Positions 1 to 8,388 of a DNA stretch of 64,000 bases are shown here, in pieces (the stretch's first letter is position 1; every line of letters begins with the position of its first letter). Location: contig NZ_CP100757.1 of NCBI RefSeq assembly GCF_024266705.1, positions 434,001 to 498,000 on the forward strand, written 5' to 3'. Source of the DNA: Natrinema gelatinilyticum (GTDB taxonomy: Archaea; Halobacteriota; Halobacteria; Halobacteriales; Natrialbaceae). The translations under genes and the position numbers were made by a program. The notes beneath the pieces are model-generated. The model made no database searches. It saw nothing but the letters and a program-made list of their open reading frames with translations, and was not told the DNA's origin.

Positions 1-494
1 AGGACGTGGTCGCCATCGAACACAAACCCGGGGAGTTCTACCGGGCGTGAGCCGGTGGCGATGATAGCGTGAGCGAAAGAAATTGAGCCCTGCTCGGTTC
101 CATTCCGTGTGACTCGCACCGTCTGTTCGCTCGTGAACTCCGCGGTGCCGTCGACCACCGTCACGCCGTTCCCCTTGCAAAGTTTCTCGACGCCGCCAGT
201 GAGTTGCGTTACAACATCGTCTTTCCAACCCATCATCGTCGAAAAGTCCACATCAATTTCAGCCCGGATGCCCATGTACTCGGTGTGTCTGGCTTCGTGT
301 GCGACGTCAGTTGCTGTGATAAGCGCTTTTGAGGGAATGCAGCCGACGTTGAGACACGTCCCACCGTATGCATCTTTTTCCACAAGCGTCACATCGAGAT
401 CAGACTGGGCTGCTCGAATCGCAGCTACATATCCGCCAGGGCCAGCACCGATAACTAATACATCTGTCTCTGTTGGGGGAGATTTTGCGGCCAT
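1..494 (-). CDS. lpdA: dihydrolipoyl dehydrogenase (E3), N-terminal part
   Basis: Flavoprotein that reoxidises the lipoyl groups of 2-oxoacid dehydrogenase complexes with NAD+. The first 164 residues are present and the rest lies beyond the left window edge. The FAD-binding GAGPGGY motif is near residue 17 and the redox-active disulfide motif GTCLNVGCIPSK follows near residue 45, both intact. ATG at 494 is the only good start ahead of the FAD motif. The gene is divergent from the esterase at 616. The other parts of an acetoin-type complex (E2 at 3733, E1 at 6232-8279) lie in the same window, so E3 probably serves that complex, but it could serve several. Confidence 0.93.
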   Translation of the reverse strand, partial: MAAKSPPTETDVLVIGAGPGGYVAAIRAAQSDLDVTLVEKDAYGGTCLNVGCIPSKALITATDVAHEARHTEYMGIRAEIDVDFSTMMGWKDDVVTQLTGGVEKLCKGNGVTVVDGTAEFTSEQTVRVTRNGTEQGSISFAHAIIATGSRPVELPGFVFDGDHV

Positions 495-540
495 CTTCTA
501 GAGCCATCACACGAGTACGTAAAAAGTGTGACCCTTTTTC

Positions 541-558
541 GGGGATATCACTATCCCC
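541..558. promoter_or_regulatory. palindrome between divergent E3 and esterase genes
   Basis: Perfect inverted repeat GGGGATA-TCAC-TATCCCC, about 23 bases upstream of the esterase TATA-like box and 47 bases upstream of the E3 start. It is placed as an operator would be. No regulator is assigned. Confidence 0.4.
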
Positions 559-580
559 TACCGCGTAGTGAAGGGTACAA

Positions 581-586
581 TTATAC
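581..586 (+). promoter_or_regulatory. TATA-like box of esterase gene
   Basis: TTATAC centred about 32 bases before the ATG at 616, the spacing expected for a leaderless or short-leader archaeal transcript. Confidence 0.45.
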
Positions 587-615
587 CGTTCTAGACTAAT
601 GGAGTAACTGAAGCA

Positions 616-1557
616 ATGTCATCGACGCTCAATTCCCAGGTCGAAGGGTATCTCCATGGCCTCTCAGAGCAGGGATTACCGCCACTGTACCGGCTGTCCC
701 TGCAGGAAGCCCGTGAAACATACCGTGAACTCAGCGTGCCTGACGAGCCACCGAATACGGTCGCCTCTGTGACGGAGCGTACCGTGCCGGGACCAGCGAA
801 AGACATCCTGGTTCGAATTTACACGCCGAATGAGAATGGCCCGCTACCGCCACTCGTGTTCTTCCACGGTGGTGGATGGATGCTCGGAGATCTGGATACG
901 CACGACGCACTGTGCCGGGCACTCGCGAACGCGACCGAATGCGTCGTGATCTCCGTCGACTACCGACTTGCACCCGAACACCGGTTCCCGGCCGGACTCG
1001 AGGACTGTTACGCTGTGACCCAGTGGGTCGCGAACAACGCTGAGTCGGTCGGTGCGAAACCCGGGACGTTGGCCATCGCCGGGGACAGCGCCGGCGGGGC
1101 CCTCACAGTCGGCGTCGGACTGCTCGCGCGTGGTCGGGATGGCCCAGAGATCGACTATCAAGTGCTCGCCTATCCAGCCACGGACTACTCGTTCAACACG
1201 GACTCGTACGAGGAGAACGCACAGGGGTATTTCCTCACGCGAAAGGACATGGAACGATTCTGGAACGGGTACCTCCGGAGTGAACTGGACGGCCAGCATC
1301 CCTACGCATCGCCCCTTCGCACCCAGAACCTCGAGGGACTTCCGCCGTCGTTCGTCCTCACATGTGGATTCGACCCGCTTCGCGACGACGGCAGCAAATT
1401 CGCTGATCGACTGTCCGAAGCCGGCGTCCCGACCCAGCACGTGCAGTACGACGACATGATTCACGGATTCCTGACGATGCTCGACGATCCAGAGCTAGAT
1501 CGTGCACACGAAGCAATCGAGGAGATCGGTGACGCTGTCCGAAGTGTTCTCGAGTAA
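616..1557 (+). CDS. alpha/beta hydrolase, hormone-sensitive-lipase family esterase
   Basis: A 313-residue carboxylesterase, length normal for the family. The oxyanion-hole motif HGGGW is near residue 84 and the nucleophile elbow GDSAGG near residue 156. A late Asp (in FDPLRDDG) and the His of IHGF complete the likely triad. It should hydrolyse short acyl esters; the natural substrate is unknown. No signal peptide, so cytoplasmic. It sits alone between divergent E3 and the convergent Nramp region with its own TATA-like box. The HGGG and GDSAG motifs make the family call firm; nothing in the context fixes the substrate. Confidence 0.9.
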   Translation: MSSTLNSQVEGYLHGLSEQGLPPLYRLSLQEARETYRELSVPDEPPNTVASVTERTVPGPAKDILVRIYTPNENGPLPPLVFFHGGGWMLGDLDTHDALCRALANATECVVISVDYRLAPEHRFPAGLEDCYAVTQWVANNAESVGAKPGTLAIAGDSAGGALTVGVGLLARGRDGPEIDYQVLAYPATDYSFNTDSYEENAQGYFLTRKDMERFWNGYLRSELDGQHPYASPLRTQNLEGLPPSFVLTCGFDPLRDDGSKFADRLSEAGVPTQHVQYDDMIHGFLTMLDDPELDRAHEAIEEIGDAVRSVLE

Positions 1558-1727
1558 TCTAGTTTGGTCGCGCAGTGAGAGCAGTCCAGAGCAGTTGTAT
1601 TGACGGTTCGATTAGGTATCGTCGAGGCGAATCGACCGGTTACAGCTTTGCCACATGGTATCGACTGCCCCTTGTTCCTTCCGAGAGACAGGGTCGGTCT
1701 CTCCCAGTTCGTCACTTTCGAAGGCGT

Positions 1728-2171
1728 TCAGGACCGCGACGTCGATCTAATTGCAGTGCTCTGTAGGATCGCTAGACAGCACCGCTGTGAGGAAATTATA
1801 TCTTCGTTGATAAATACTGCAACCGGCGAGTCAGGTGCGGGCGAAATCAGTGACGCGGCGCGTTCCGCGTTACCGCCGGTAAGACGCACAGGTTCGTCCG
1901 TCGTCGATCCTTCAGCACGTGGCGCTCGTGCATCGAGAACGCCCTGTCAGTTCTCGTCCGAGAGTTCCGTAAACCGTTCCAGATGGCGACCGAGGATCCG
2001 ATCGTCGTGTTCGAACTCGGGGCCAAAGTCGAAGAGAACAACGCCCTCTGTACCGTTCGATTCAACCCAGGCATCGAGCGCCCTGGCCGTAAGTCGCGTC
2101 TCGCCTACATTGGACGGCCCGGTGATAACCGTCGATCCCGAGCGGGGAAAGGGGAGATCAGTGGCAGTCAC
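1728..2171 (-). pseudogene. decayed P-loop ATP-binding protein
   Basis: The frame opens with ATG at 2171, overlapping the stop of the transporter gene by four bases, and shows a P-loop-like GPSNVGET near residue 18. The invariant lysine of Walker A (GKT/S) is Glu here. An in-frame TGA at 1949-1947 ends the first 74 residues. The same frame then continues with coding-like sequence (QGVLDARAPRAEG, later DSPVAVFINED) to a second TGA at 1730-1728. A premature stop plus loss of the key lysine point to a pseudogene of a small ATPase once co-transcribed with the transporter. The family is not identified. Confidence 0.5.
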
Positions 2172-3520
2172 TTCCCACCCCTTCTCCGTCCGAAGGCAAG
2201 AATCAATCCGATGCTCGCGAGCGCGAACACGGTGGCGAAGCCGACGACAAAGACGGTAACTGGGTCTGACAGGCCTCCAGCAGCCTGTTCGCGGACGAAC
2301 GAGCCGGCTAGAACTGACGCAATTACGAGAACGACGAGCCCACCGAGGTTGGCTAAGAGGGAATTTGTCTCGGGAACGACGTCGGGATCGTTCAACAAGA
2401 GGAGAACTAGCAGTAGTGCAAAGGGCGTCCCGACGAGACCGAAGGCAAGGACGAGCACGAGCAACGGGAAGAATGCACCCCCGACGAAGACGCCACCAGC
2501 GCTAAGGAGAGACACGGCCACGAGAAGTCCCCGGTACCTGTTGTCTGAAATGTCAGTGTCCCAGCCGAGTTTATCGGCAACGAGGTACGGCGGGACGATT
2601 GTGTTGCCACCGAGCGTCGACACTGCTGCGCCCCACAGTCCGAGCAGGAACAGCCACTTCGCGTTCGCGCCGGCGAGTGGGCCGAGCGTCTGTGCGGCCT
2701 GGATCGCCGTCAACGTCGCCGCCTCTACTGCCGGTGTGTGAAGCACTGAAGCGGTGACGAGGAAGATGGCGAGACTATAGACGCCGAAGGCGACGAGCAT
2801 CGACGCGCCGATGTCGAACGTAGCAAGCGCGTAATTTCTCGAAGTCCACTCCCGGGCGCGCATCGTGTATGACTGCATCGTGATGAGGGTGATGTGTACC
2901 GCTCCACCGAGGATACCGGCGGCGACTAAAGCTCCGTTGAGCCCTCCTGGTACTGTCGGAACGAGGCCCGTTGCTGCCGCCCTAGCGTCGATCGGAACGA
3001 GGAAGAGGGACACGACGAACGCGACCACCACGACTGAGACGAGCCCTTTCGCGAGTAGTTCCAGAAACCTGTAGCCCCGACCGGCTAACCCCACTGCGAG
3101 GGTGACTGCCCAGACGAGGCCCCAGATCCGTGCATCGATGCCGGTTACCGTCGCGGAGATGTCTGCAACCGTCTTCATGATGATTAGCTGTGCCAGTCCA
3201 GACGCGAGTACGGCATCGATGACGAGAAGTGTTGCCCACGTTTCCCCGAGCGTAGATTCGACGACTGATACGATACCAGACTCGGTGAACAAGCCCAGTC
3301 GCATCGCCAAGTACTGGGTCAGTCCACCGAGAACTGCAGAGAGAACGACGACCCAGAGCATATCGTATCCGAACGTCGCGCCTGCAGTGATGAGGCTGGC
3401 CATCGTCGCTGGCCCCGCTGCTATCGCACCGGCAACCCACGACGGGCCCATCTCACGCAGGTATTCTCCGACGTTTCTAAAATCGACCGTCCATATACTG
3501 AAACGTGTTTCACCGCTCAT
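2168..3520 (-). CDS. Nramp-like integral membrane transporter, atypical metal site
   Basis: A 450-residue polytopic membrane protein with about eleven hydrophobic segments and the LeuT-fold Nramp signature GATFGYDMLW after helix 1. Nramp proteins move Mn2+, Fe2+ or related ions with protons. In this copy the helix-1 motif DPGN reads GPAT and the helix-6 MPH region reads AVHITL, so the usual Asp, Asn and Met ligands are missing. Specificity is therefore uncertain; Mg2+ or another substrate is possible. I chose ATG at 3520 over an upstream GTG at 3544 because a TATA-like AAATATTTA at 3549-3557 puts transcription start near 3525. The decayed ATPase gene overlaps its 3' end. Confidence 0.75.
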   Translation of the reverse strand: MSGETRFSIWTVDFRNVGEYLREMGPSWVAGAIAAGPATMASLITAGATFGYDMLWVVVLSAVLGGLTQYLAMRLGLFTESGIVSVVESTLGETWATLLVIDAVLASGLAQLIIMKTVADISATVTGIDARIWGLVWAVTLAVGLAGRGYRFLELLAKGLVSVVVVAFVVSLFLVPIDARAAATGLVPTVPGGLNGALVAAGILGGAVHITLITMQSYTMRAREWTSRNYALATFDIGASMLVAFGVYSLAIFLVTASVLHTPAVEAATLTAIQAAQTLGPLAGANAKWLFLLGLWGAAVSTLGGNTIVPPYLVADKLGWDTDISDNRYRGLLVAVSLLSAGGVFVGGAFFPLLVLVLAFGLVGTPFALLLVLLLLNDPDVVPETNSLLANLGGLVVLVIASVLAGSFVREQAAGGLSDPVTVFVVGFATVFALASIGLILAFGRRRGGK

Positions 3521-3548
3521 GTGATGCTGGTTCTCAATAATCACCTAA

Positions 3549-3557
3549 ATATTTTTT
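3549..3557 (-). promoter_or_regulatory. TATA-like box of Nramp-like gene
   Basis: On the minus strand AAATATTTA lies about 32 bases before ATG 3520. It supports that start over the upstream in-frame GTG. Confidence 0.4.
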
Positions 3558-3720
3558 TGAGTGGTATCACTGAGTGGTTCAACCAGCGATTTTGACCATC
3601 TATAGGTTTCCTACGAGAACACTGATGGACTCCGACTTCCGCGCGGAGTACTGTTTTTGTCACCCAAGAACTAGAAAACAGTGACACTCAAGAGATACGC
3701 TTTTGTGGACTGCCATACAT

Positions 3721-3729
3721 GGAGGTGAT
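3721..3729 (+). promoter_or_regulatory. strong Shine-Dalgarno of E2 gene
   Basis: GGAGGTGAT is a full anti-16S match lying 4 bases before ATG 3733. It is unusual in this mostly leaderless setting and decides the E2 start against the in-frame ATG at 3703. Confidence 0.7.
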
Positions 3730-3732
3730 ATA

Positions 3733-5046
3733 ATGGCAAGCATTATCAAAATGCCCAAGCTGGGGCTCGAAATGGAACAGGGGACCGTTCTGGAGTGGCT
3801 ATTCGAGCCGGGCGACGAGGTGTCGGAAGGCGACAAGATGACAGAGGTCGAGTCCGAGAAGAGTATCGGTGAAGTCGAAGCACGCGAAGACGGGATTCTT
3901 CGTCGCATTTACGTCAAGGTGGGCGAGGCTGTCCCACCCGGCAAACCGATCGGTATCCTCGCAGAAGCCGACGCCGATATTTCCGACCTCGAGGCCGAGG
4001 TCGAAGCCGAACTCGAGGGAGAGGCCGAGGAAGACACCGCAGCGTCCGAGGAATCGGGTTCGGATGCCGACGCTAGACTCGACGACGACCAGGCAGTTGC
4101 TGCAGCAGCGTCACCCAACGGAGGAACCATCGAGGTGAAAGCGTCTCCGCGAGCACAGAAACAAGCAGAGGAAATCGGTGTCGACCTCACAACCGTCGAT
4201 GGAACTGGACCGATGGGATCGATCACGGCCGACGACGTCGAAGCAGCTGCCGACGATTCCGGAGGCAGCGCGGAATCAGTCAAAGCCTCCCCGAAGGCAA
4301 AAAAGCGAGCAGAAGAGCTCGACGTCGACCTCACAACCGTCGATGGCACCGGGCCGATGGATTCGATCACGGCCGAGGACGTCGAGACAGCGGCCGAAGC
4401 CCCATCAGCAAGTGAAGCGGCGGGAATCGGACAGGCCGGTTCGCTCCGGTTCCAGCATGCTGCAGCCATTGCTGACCCAACCGCAGGGGCAGCCTTGCTC
4501 GACACGACCGAAGCGGTCCGATCGGCGTTCGAAGAGCGTGTCACAATCACTGACGTGCTGCTCGTCGTTGCGTCGGCAGCCCTCGAAGATCGGCCACTCG
4601 TGAACGGAACCTACACTGAATCGACCCATCAGCTCCAGGAGAGTCAGGATATCGCACTCGTGACCGAGTTTGCCGACGACCTGAGCACGGCCGTCATTCC
4701 GAACGTCGACGACAAGTCACTGACTGAAATCGTAGCGGCACGCGAAGCACACGCCGATGATAGCGACGAACAACCCTCCTTCACCCTCGCAAACACGACC
4801 GACACCGAGTCCGAGGGCCTCCTCGTCAATCAACCCGGTGTCGCGGCGCTTGCAGTCGATCCGTCCGGCCAGCGAGCAGTGCCGACCGACGACGGCGTCG
4901 ATTTGCAGCCGCTCGTCACTGCGAGCCTGACCTACGACACGCACGCGATCGATGGGACCGAGGCCGAAGCGTTCTTGGATCAGTTCTTCGAGCGAGCCGA
5001 ACAGGCATCGGAACTGATTCTTGGCTCGTACCGCGGCAAGGAGTAA
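3733..5046 (+). CDS. dihydrolipoamide acyltransferase (E2) with two subunit-binding domains
   Basis: A 437-residue E2 core of a 2-oxoacid/acetoin dehydrogenase complex. Residues 1-76 are a lipoyl domain with the acceptor lysine in VESEKS. An acidic Ala/Glu linker follows. Two near-identical peripheral subunit-binding domains (about residues 135-175 and 180-220, each with a DLTTVDGTGPM core) come next. The C-terminal part, about 200 residues, is a shortened catalytic domain that keeps the THAIDG active-site His/Asp. Most E2 proteins from prokaryotes carry only one binding domain. The gene stands alone on the plus strand, convergent with acoX-acoB-acoA, and has its own strong ribosome-binding site. 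The lipoate ligase at 14830 could modify it. Confidence 0.88.
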   Translation: MASIIKMPKLGLEMEQGTVLEWLFEPGDEVSEGDKMTEVESEKSIGEVEAREDGILRRIYVKVGEAVPPGKPIGILAEADADISDLEAEVEAELEGEAEEDTAASEESGSDADARLDDDQAVAAAASPNGGTIEVKASPRAQKQAEEIGVDLTTVDGTGPMGSITADDVEAAADDSGGSAESVKASPKAKKRAEELDVDLTTVDGTGPMDSITAEDVETAAEAPSASEAAGIGQAGSLRFQHAAAIADPTAGAALLDTTEAVRSAFEERVTITDVLLVVASAALEDRPLVNGTYTESTHQLQESQDIALVTEFADDLSTAVIPNVDDKSLTEIVAAREAHADDSDEQPSFTLANTTDTESEGLLVNQPGVAALAVDPSGQRAVPTDDGVDLQPLVTASLTYDTHAIDGTEAEAFLDQFFERAEQASELILGSYRGKE

Positions 5047-5205
5047 GCGACCGGGTCTGTTTTCTGCGTCGATTGGCAATTCGATTCTCCCTGCGGTTTC
5101 TGTGGCCAAACACAAGTGACCGACAGATGAAACAACTGCAGGAAGACGGCGATGGAACTGCGGACGACAATGGACCGTCTTGCGCTGAAAAAACGAACGC
5201 TGACG

Positions 5206-6225
5206 TTAGCTATCTCCGGGCAGCACCTTGTCGCTGATGAGGCCACCTGTCTCCGAGGCTGCCTGAAGCGCGGTAGCAACCTCGACGAGGCGCGGCCCGT
5301 TCGCAGTGGGGGTCATCGTGACGGTCGCGTCGGTGAGTTCGATCTCACGCTCTCCGTCAGCACCGATGACACCGTCCTGGATCTCGAAGATTGCCGGTTC
5401 ATCCCAGTCGAGCGTCTCGTAGGACTCGAGTCCGACTGTCGTCGTCATCCCTGGGGCGAGGACTGCACGGACAGACCGGGGTGTTTCGTCAGGATCACCG
5501 AGGCGGAGTGCGACACCACCAGGTTCGTCGGGGGCAAGTGGGTTCACACATCCCGCGACACTGGTGAGGCCAATCGCTGCGGGGTGCGCCCGCGTGACGA
5601 CACCACCGAGTAGTTCCGTCGGGTCAACGATTGCCCGTGTTCCGACAAAGGGCCGATCAGTGATCCCGATAGTCGCCAGCCCCGAGAAGTGCTTCTCCCC
5701 GCTCACGTCGTCAGCGTGGACCTCAATTTTTCCGTGACAAGTGGTCGCCGTATCTGCGTCGACCATGCCAGTCGCGATCACAGCAGCGGCCGCGCCAGCG
5801 ACAGTTCCATCGACAGGTGTCGGCACGACGTTGTTCGTCCCTGTCGAAACGGACACGAGTGGGACGTCGCCGAGTTCGAGCGCAGTGTCACGGCTCGTCC
5901 CGTCACCGCCGAGGACGACAACGGCATCAGCTGTCTCGCGGAAGTGCGCTGCCGCACGCCGGGTGTCAGCCGCCGACTCCTGGATGAACATCTCGACCTC
6001 CGAGATGTCCAGTCCGTTGGGTGCTTCGTCAATCGCGTGTGCGGCGATGCCAGTCTTGTCCGGCATGATCTCGACGCTGACCGTCTGGTCGACGAGGGTG
6101 AGTCCGTCTAGGACGCACACGGTCGTGCTGCGCTTCGCGTAGTTATCGACGACACTCGCACCGCCGGTGAGACGGCGAATATCACGTCCAGCCGACGGAT
6201 TGACGATAAGTCCAACGTGGGACAC
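5206..6225 (-). CDS. acoX: AcoX-like NAD-kinase-fold protein
   Basis: A 339-residue protein with the NAD-kinase-type motif GGDGTSRD near residue 104 and an N-terminal GLIVNPSAGRD nucleotide-binding start. In acetoin operons AcoX is a conserved protein of this fold with no settled function. Here it is the last gene of acoA-acoB-acoX and begins 6 bases after acoB ends, so it is almost surely co-transcribed. Its place beside the E1 genes is the main reason for the AcoX label; a general ATP-NAD kinase-like role is the alternative. Confidence 0.83.
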   Translation of the reverse strand: MSHVGLIVNPSAGRDIRRLTGGASVVDNYAKRSTTVCVLDGLTLVDQTVSVEIMPDKTGIAAHAIDEAPNGLDISEVEMFIQESAADTRRAAAHFRETADAVVVLGGDGTSRDTALELGDVPLVSVSTGTNNVVPTPVDGTVAGAAAAVIATGMVDADTATTCHGKIEVHADDVSGEKHFSGLATIGITDRPFVGTRAIVDPTELLGGVVTRAHPAAIGLTSVAGCVNPLAPDEPGGVALRLGDPDETPRSVRAVLAPGMTTTVGLESYETLDWDEPAIFEIQDGVIGADGEREIELTDATVTMTPTANGPRLVEVATALQAASETGGLISDKVLPGDS

Positions 6226-6231
6226 GAGTGG

Positions 6232-7236
6232 TTAGAGGATCCTCTCGATAGCGTTCTGGACGTCCTCGCCTTCGGGCAGGACTTCGTGTTCCAGCTGTGG
6301 GCTGAACGGCATGTGCGTGTCAGGCGTCCCGACACGCTGGATGGGGGCATCGAGGCTGAAGAACGCCTCTTCCTGTACCCGAGAGACGATCTCAGCGTGG
6401 GTACCGTACGAAAGCGGACTCTCGTCTGCGACGACCATTCGTCCGGTCTTCCGAACACTCTCGACGATAGTTTCGGTGTCGAGCGGATACAGCGAGCGTG
6501 GGTCGATGACCTCGACGCTCACGTCACCGGCCAGGTTTTCTGCCACGTCGATCGACTCGCCGACGAGGCGCTGAGTCGCGACGACGGTGACGTCCTCGCC
6601 TTCGCGTTCGACTGCGGCCTCGCCAAGCGGGATAACGTAGTCCTCGTCAGTCGGGACCTCACCCTGCTGCTCGTAGATCATCTTGTTCTCGAAGACGAAC
6701 ACGGGGTCGTCCGAACGGATGGCGGCTTTCGTCAGGCCCTTCGCAGATGCGGCAGTACCCGGTGCGACAGCCAGCAGACCAGGGAAATGCGAAATCCAGG
6801 TGTGGACCGTCCCGGAGTGCTGACTGGCAGCACCCATCCCGCCACCTTCGGTTGCGCGAATGGTGACCGGCATCTCGGTTTTCCCACCGAACATGTACCG
6901 CATTTTCGCCATCTGGTTCATGATTTGTTCCATCGAGACGCCCATGAAATCGGAGAACATGAGTTCTGCGACAGGTCGGGTGCCGGTTGCAGCTGCTCCG
7001 ACTGCCGCTCCGACGTACCCTGCCTCGGCGATGGGTGTGTCCTTGACCTGTGTGTCACCGAACTGTTCGTAGAGGTCGCCAGTTACTTCGAGAACCCCAC
7101 CAAACGCCCCGACGTCTTCGCCCATGATGTAGACATCGTCGTCGCGGGCCATCTCCTCGCGCAGCGCTTCTCGGATCGCCTCTCTCAGCGTCAATGTCTC
7201 CGTTTCTTGTCCCTCGATTTCTGCCTGTGCGGTCAT
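6232..7236 (-). CDS. acoB: acetoin/2-oxoacid dehydrogenase E1 beta subunit
   Basis: A 334-residue transketolase-type subunit that pairs with AcoA to form the thiamine-diphosphate site. It shows the family hallmarks LREAIREALREEMARD near the start, then EDVGAFGGV, PIAEAGYVGAAVGAA and DPRSLYPLD near residue 245. Its ATG overlaps the acoA stop (ATGA type), showing translational coupling. With acoX alongside, acetoin is the likeliest substrate, although pyruvate or branched-chain oxoacids cannot be excluded from sequence alone. Confidence 0.9.
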   Translation of the reverse strand: MTAQAEIEGQETETLTLREAIREALREEMARDDDVYIMGEDVGAFGGVLEVTGDLYEQFGDTQVKDTPIAEAGYVGAAVGAAATGTRPVAELMFSDFMGVSMEQIMNQMAKMRYMFGGKTEMPVTIRATEGGGMGAASQHSGTVHTWISHFPGLLAVAPGTAASAKGLTKAAIRSDDPVFVFENKMIYEQQGEVPTDEDYVIPLGEAAVEREGEDVTVVATQRLVGESIDVAENLAGDVSVEVIDPRSLYPLDTETIVESVRKTGRMVVADESPLSYGTHAEIVSRVQEEAFFSLDAPIQRVGTPDTHMPFSPQLEHEVLPEGEDVQNAIERIL

Positions 7237-8279
7237 CGGGAATCGCCTCCGTTGGAACCGCCGTCAGTGAGTGGACGGTTTGCGAACTTTTCAATTTCTG
7301 GTACTGATGCATTGAACATGTCGTCGTATGCTTCTTCGGGGGCTGGAAGGTCTGCGTCTTGTGCGAACTCGATAGCGTCGGCGATGTCCGCTTCGACCTC
7401 GGCCTGCATCACCTCGAACTCCTCTTCGGTGAGTTCGTCACGGTCGATGAGTCGCTGTTTGAACGCGTCGATCGGGTCGCGGTCCTTCCACTTCTGGAGT
7501 TCTTCGTCGGTCCGGTAGTTCTGCTCGTCACCTTCGTAGTGGCCGCGGTACCGGTAAGTCTCGGCTTCGATCAGCGTCGGGCCATCACCGTCTCGTGTCC
7601 GCTTGCGAGCCTCTTTGACGGCCTCATAGACGGCGATGATGTCCATCCCGTTAACGGTGATTCCAGGGATATCGTACGCCTGCGCAGTGTCACTGAGGTG
7701 ATCGATGTTATGTTGATTTTCGACGGGCGTCGCCTCCCCATACTGGTTGTTCTCGATGAGGAAGATGGCTGGGAGGTCCCACGTCGACGCCATATTTATG
7801 GCTTCGTGGACCTGGCCCTGAGCGGTTGCGCCGTCGCCAAGGAATGCCAGAGCGACCTGATCGCGACCCTGATGATCGATAGAGAGAGCAGCACCAGCTG
7901 CCAGCGGCGGGCCCGCACCGACGATCCCGTTCGCACCGAGCATGCCGGAGTCGACGTCAGCGATGTGCATCGAACCGCCTTTGCCGTTGCAGTAGCCGTT
8001 TGCTTTACCGAACAGTTCGGCCATCATCAGGTCTGGGTCCAATCCCTTCGCGATGCAGTGGCCGTGCCCTCTGTGTGTACTGGTGATGTAATCGTCCGGT
8101 TCGAGCGCAGCGCACGTCCCAACACCGACTGCCTCCTCCCCGATGTACAGGTGGACGAATCCAGGGATCTCACCATCAGCGAAGTAGTGCCCGGCCTTCG
8201 TGTCGAACTCACGAATTGTTAGCATGCGACGTAGGGCATCGAGTCTCCCGTCTTCGGAGTCTAGTGTGTAATCTGCCAT
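7233..8279 (-). CDS. acoA: acetoin/2-oxoacid dehydrogenase E1 alpha subunit
   Basis: A 348-residue thiamine-diphosphate-binding subunit. The ThDP motif GDGATAQGQ begins near residue 168 and ends with the IENN signature; HRGHGH near residue 75 is also typical. It opens the acoA-acoB-acoX operon. ATG 8279 lies about 33 bases after an AT-rich TATA-like element, and the intergenic region is shared with the divergent butanediol dehydrogenase remnant at 8389, which fits acetoin/2,3-butanediol use. The E2 partner is encoded separately at 3733 and E3 at the left edge. Confidence 0.9.
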   Translation of the reverse strand: MADYTLDSEDGRLDALRRMLTIREFDTKAGHYFADGEIPGFVHLYIGEEAVGVGTCAALEPDDYITSTHRGHGHCIAKGLDPDLMMAELFGKANGYCNGKGGSMHIADVDSGMLGANGIVGAGPPLAAGAALSIDHQGRDQVALAFLGDGATAQGQVHEAINMASTWDLPAIFLIENNQYGEATPVENQHNIDHLSDTAQAYDIPGITVNGMDIIAVYEAVKEARKRTRDGDGPTLIEAETYRYRGHYEGDEQNYRTDEELQKWKDRDPIDAFKQRLIDRDELTEEEFEVMQAEVEADIADAIEFAQDADLPAPEEAYDDMFNASVPEIEKFANRPLTDGGSNGGDSR

Positions 8280-8306
8280 ACTTCGTCAATGACTAACATG
8301 GGTCCC

Positions 8307-8317
8307 AATATAATATT
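8307..8317 (-). promoter_or_regulatory. TATA-like element of acoABX operon
   Basis: AATATTATATT on the minus strand, centred about 33 bases before the acoA ATG. It is the only strongly AT-rich element in the divergent promoter besides the one used by the neighbouring gene. Confidence 0.4.
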
Positions 8318-8388
8318 ACCGATTTTTCAGGCAGTACCACACGATGGTGTCATATATCCATTATAGATCATGGTAATCATACGGCGAT

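Noticed and set aside
844..1464. 206-residue minus-strand ORF opposite the esterase
   Set aside because: Shadow frame of a gene with full catalytic motifs; composition reflects the GC-rich third positions of the esterase.
3909..4550. 213-residue Ser/Ala-rich minus-strand ORF
   Set aside because: Mirror of the E2 linker and binding domains, whose acidic codons read as Ser/Ala in reverse.
3733..5046. The two-fold repeat in the E2 gene as a mobile or CRISPR-like repeat
   Set aside because: The repeat is in frame and encodes two copies of a known binding domain.
6217..7518. 433-residue plus-strand ORF
   Set aside because: Runs opposite to acoB and part of acoA; no domain and atypical composition.
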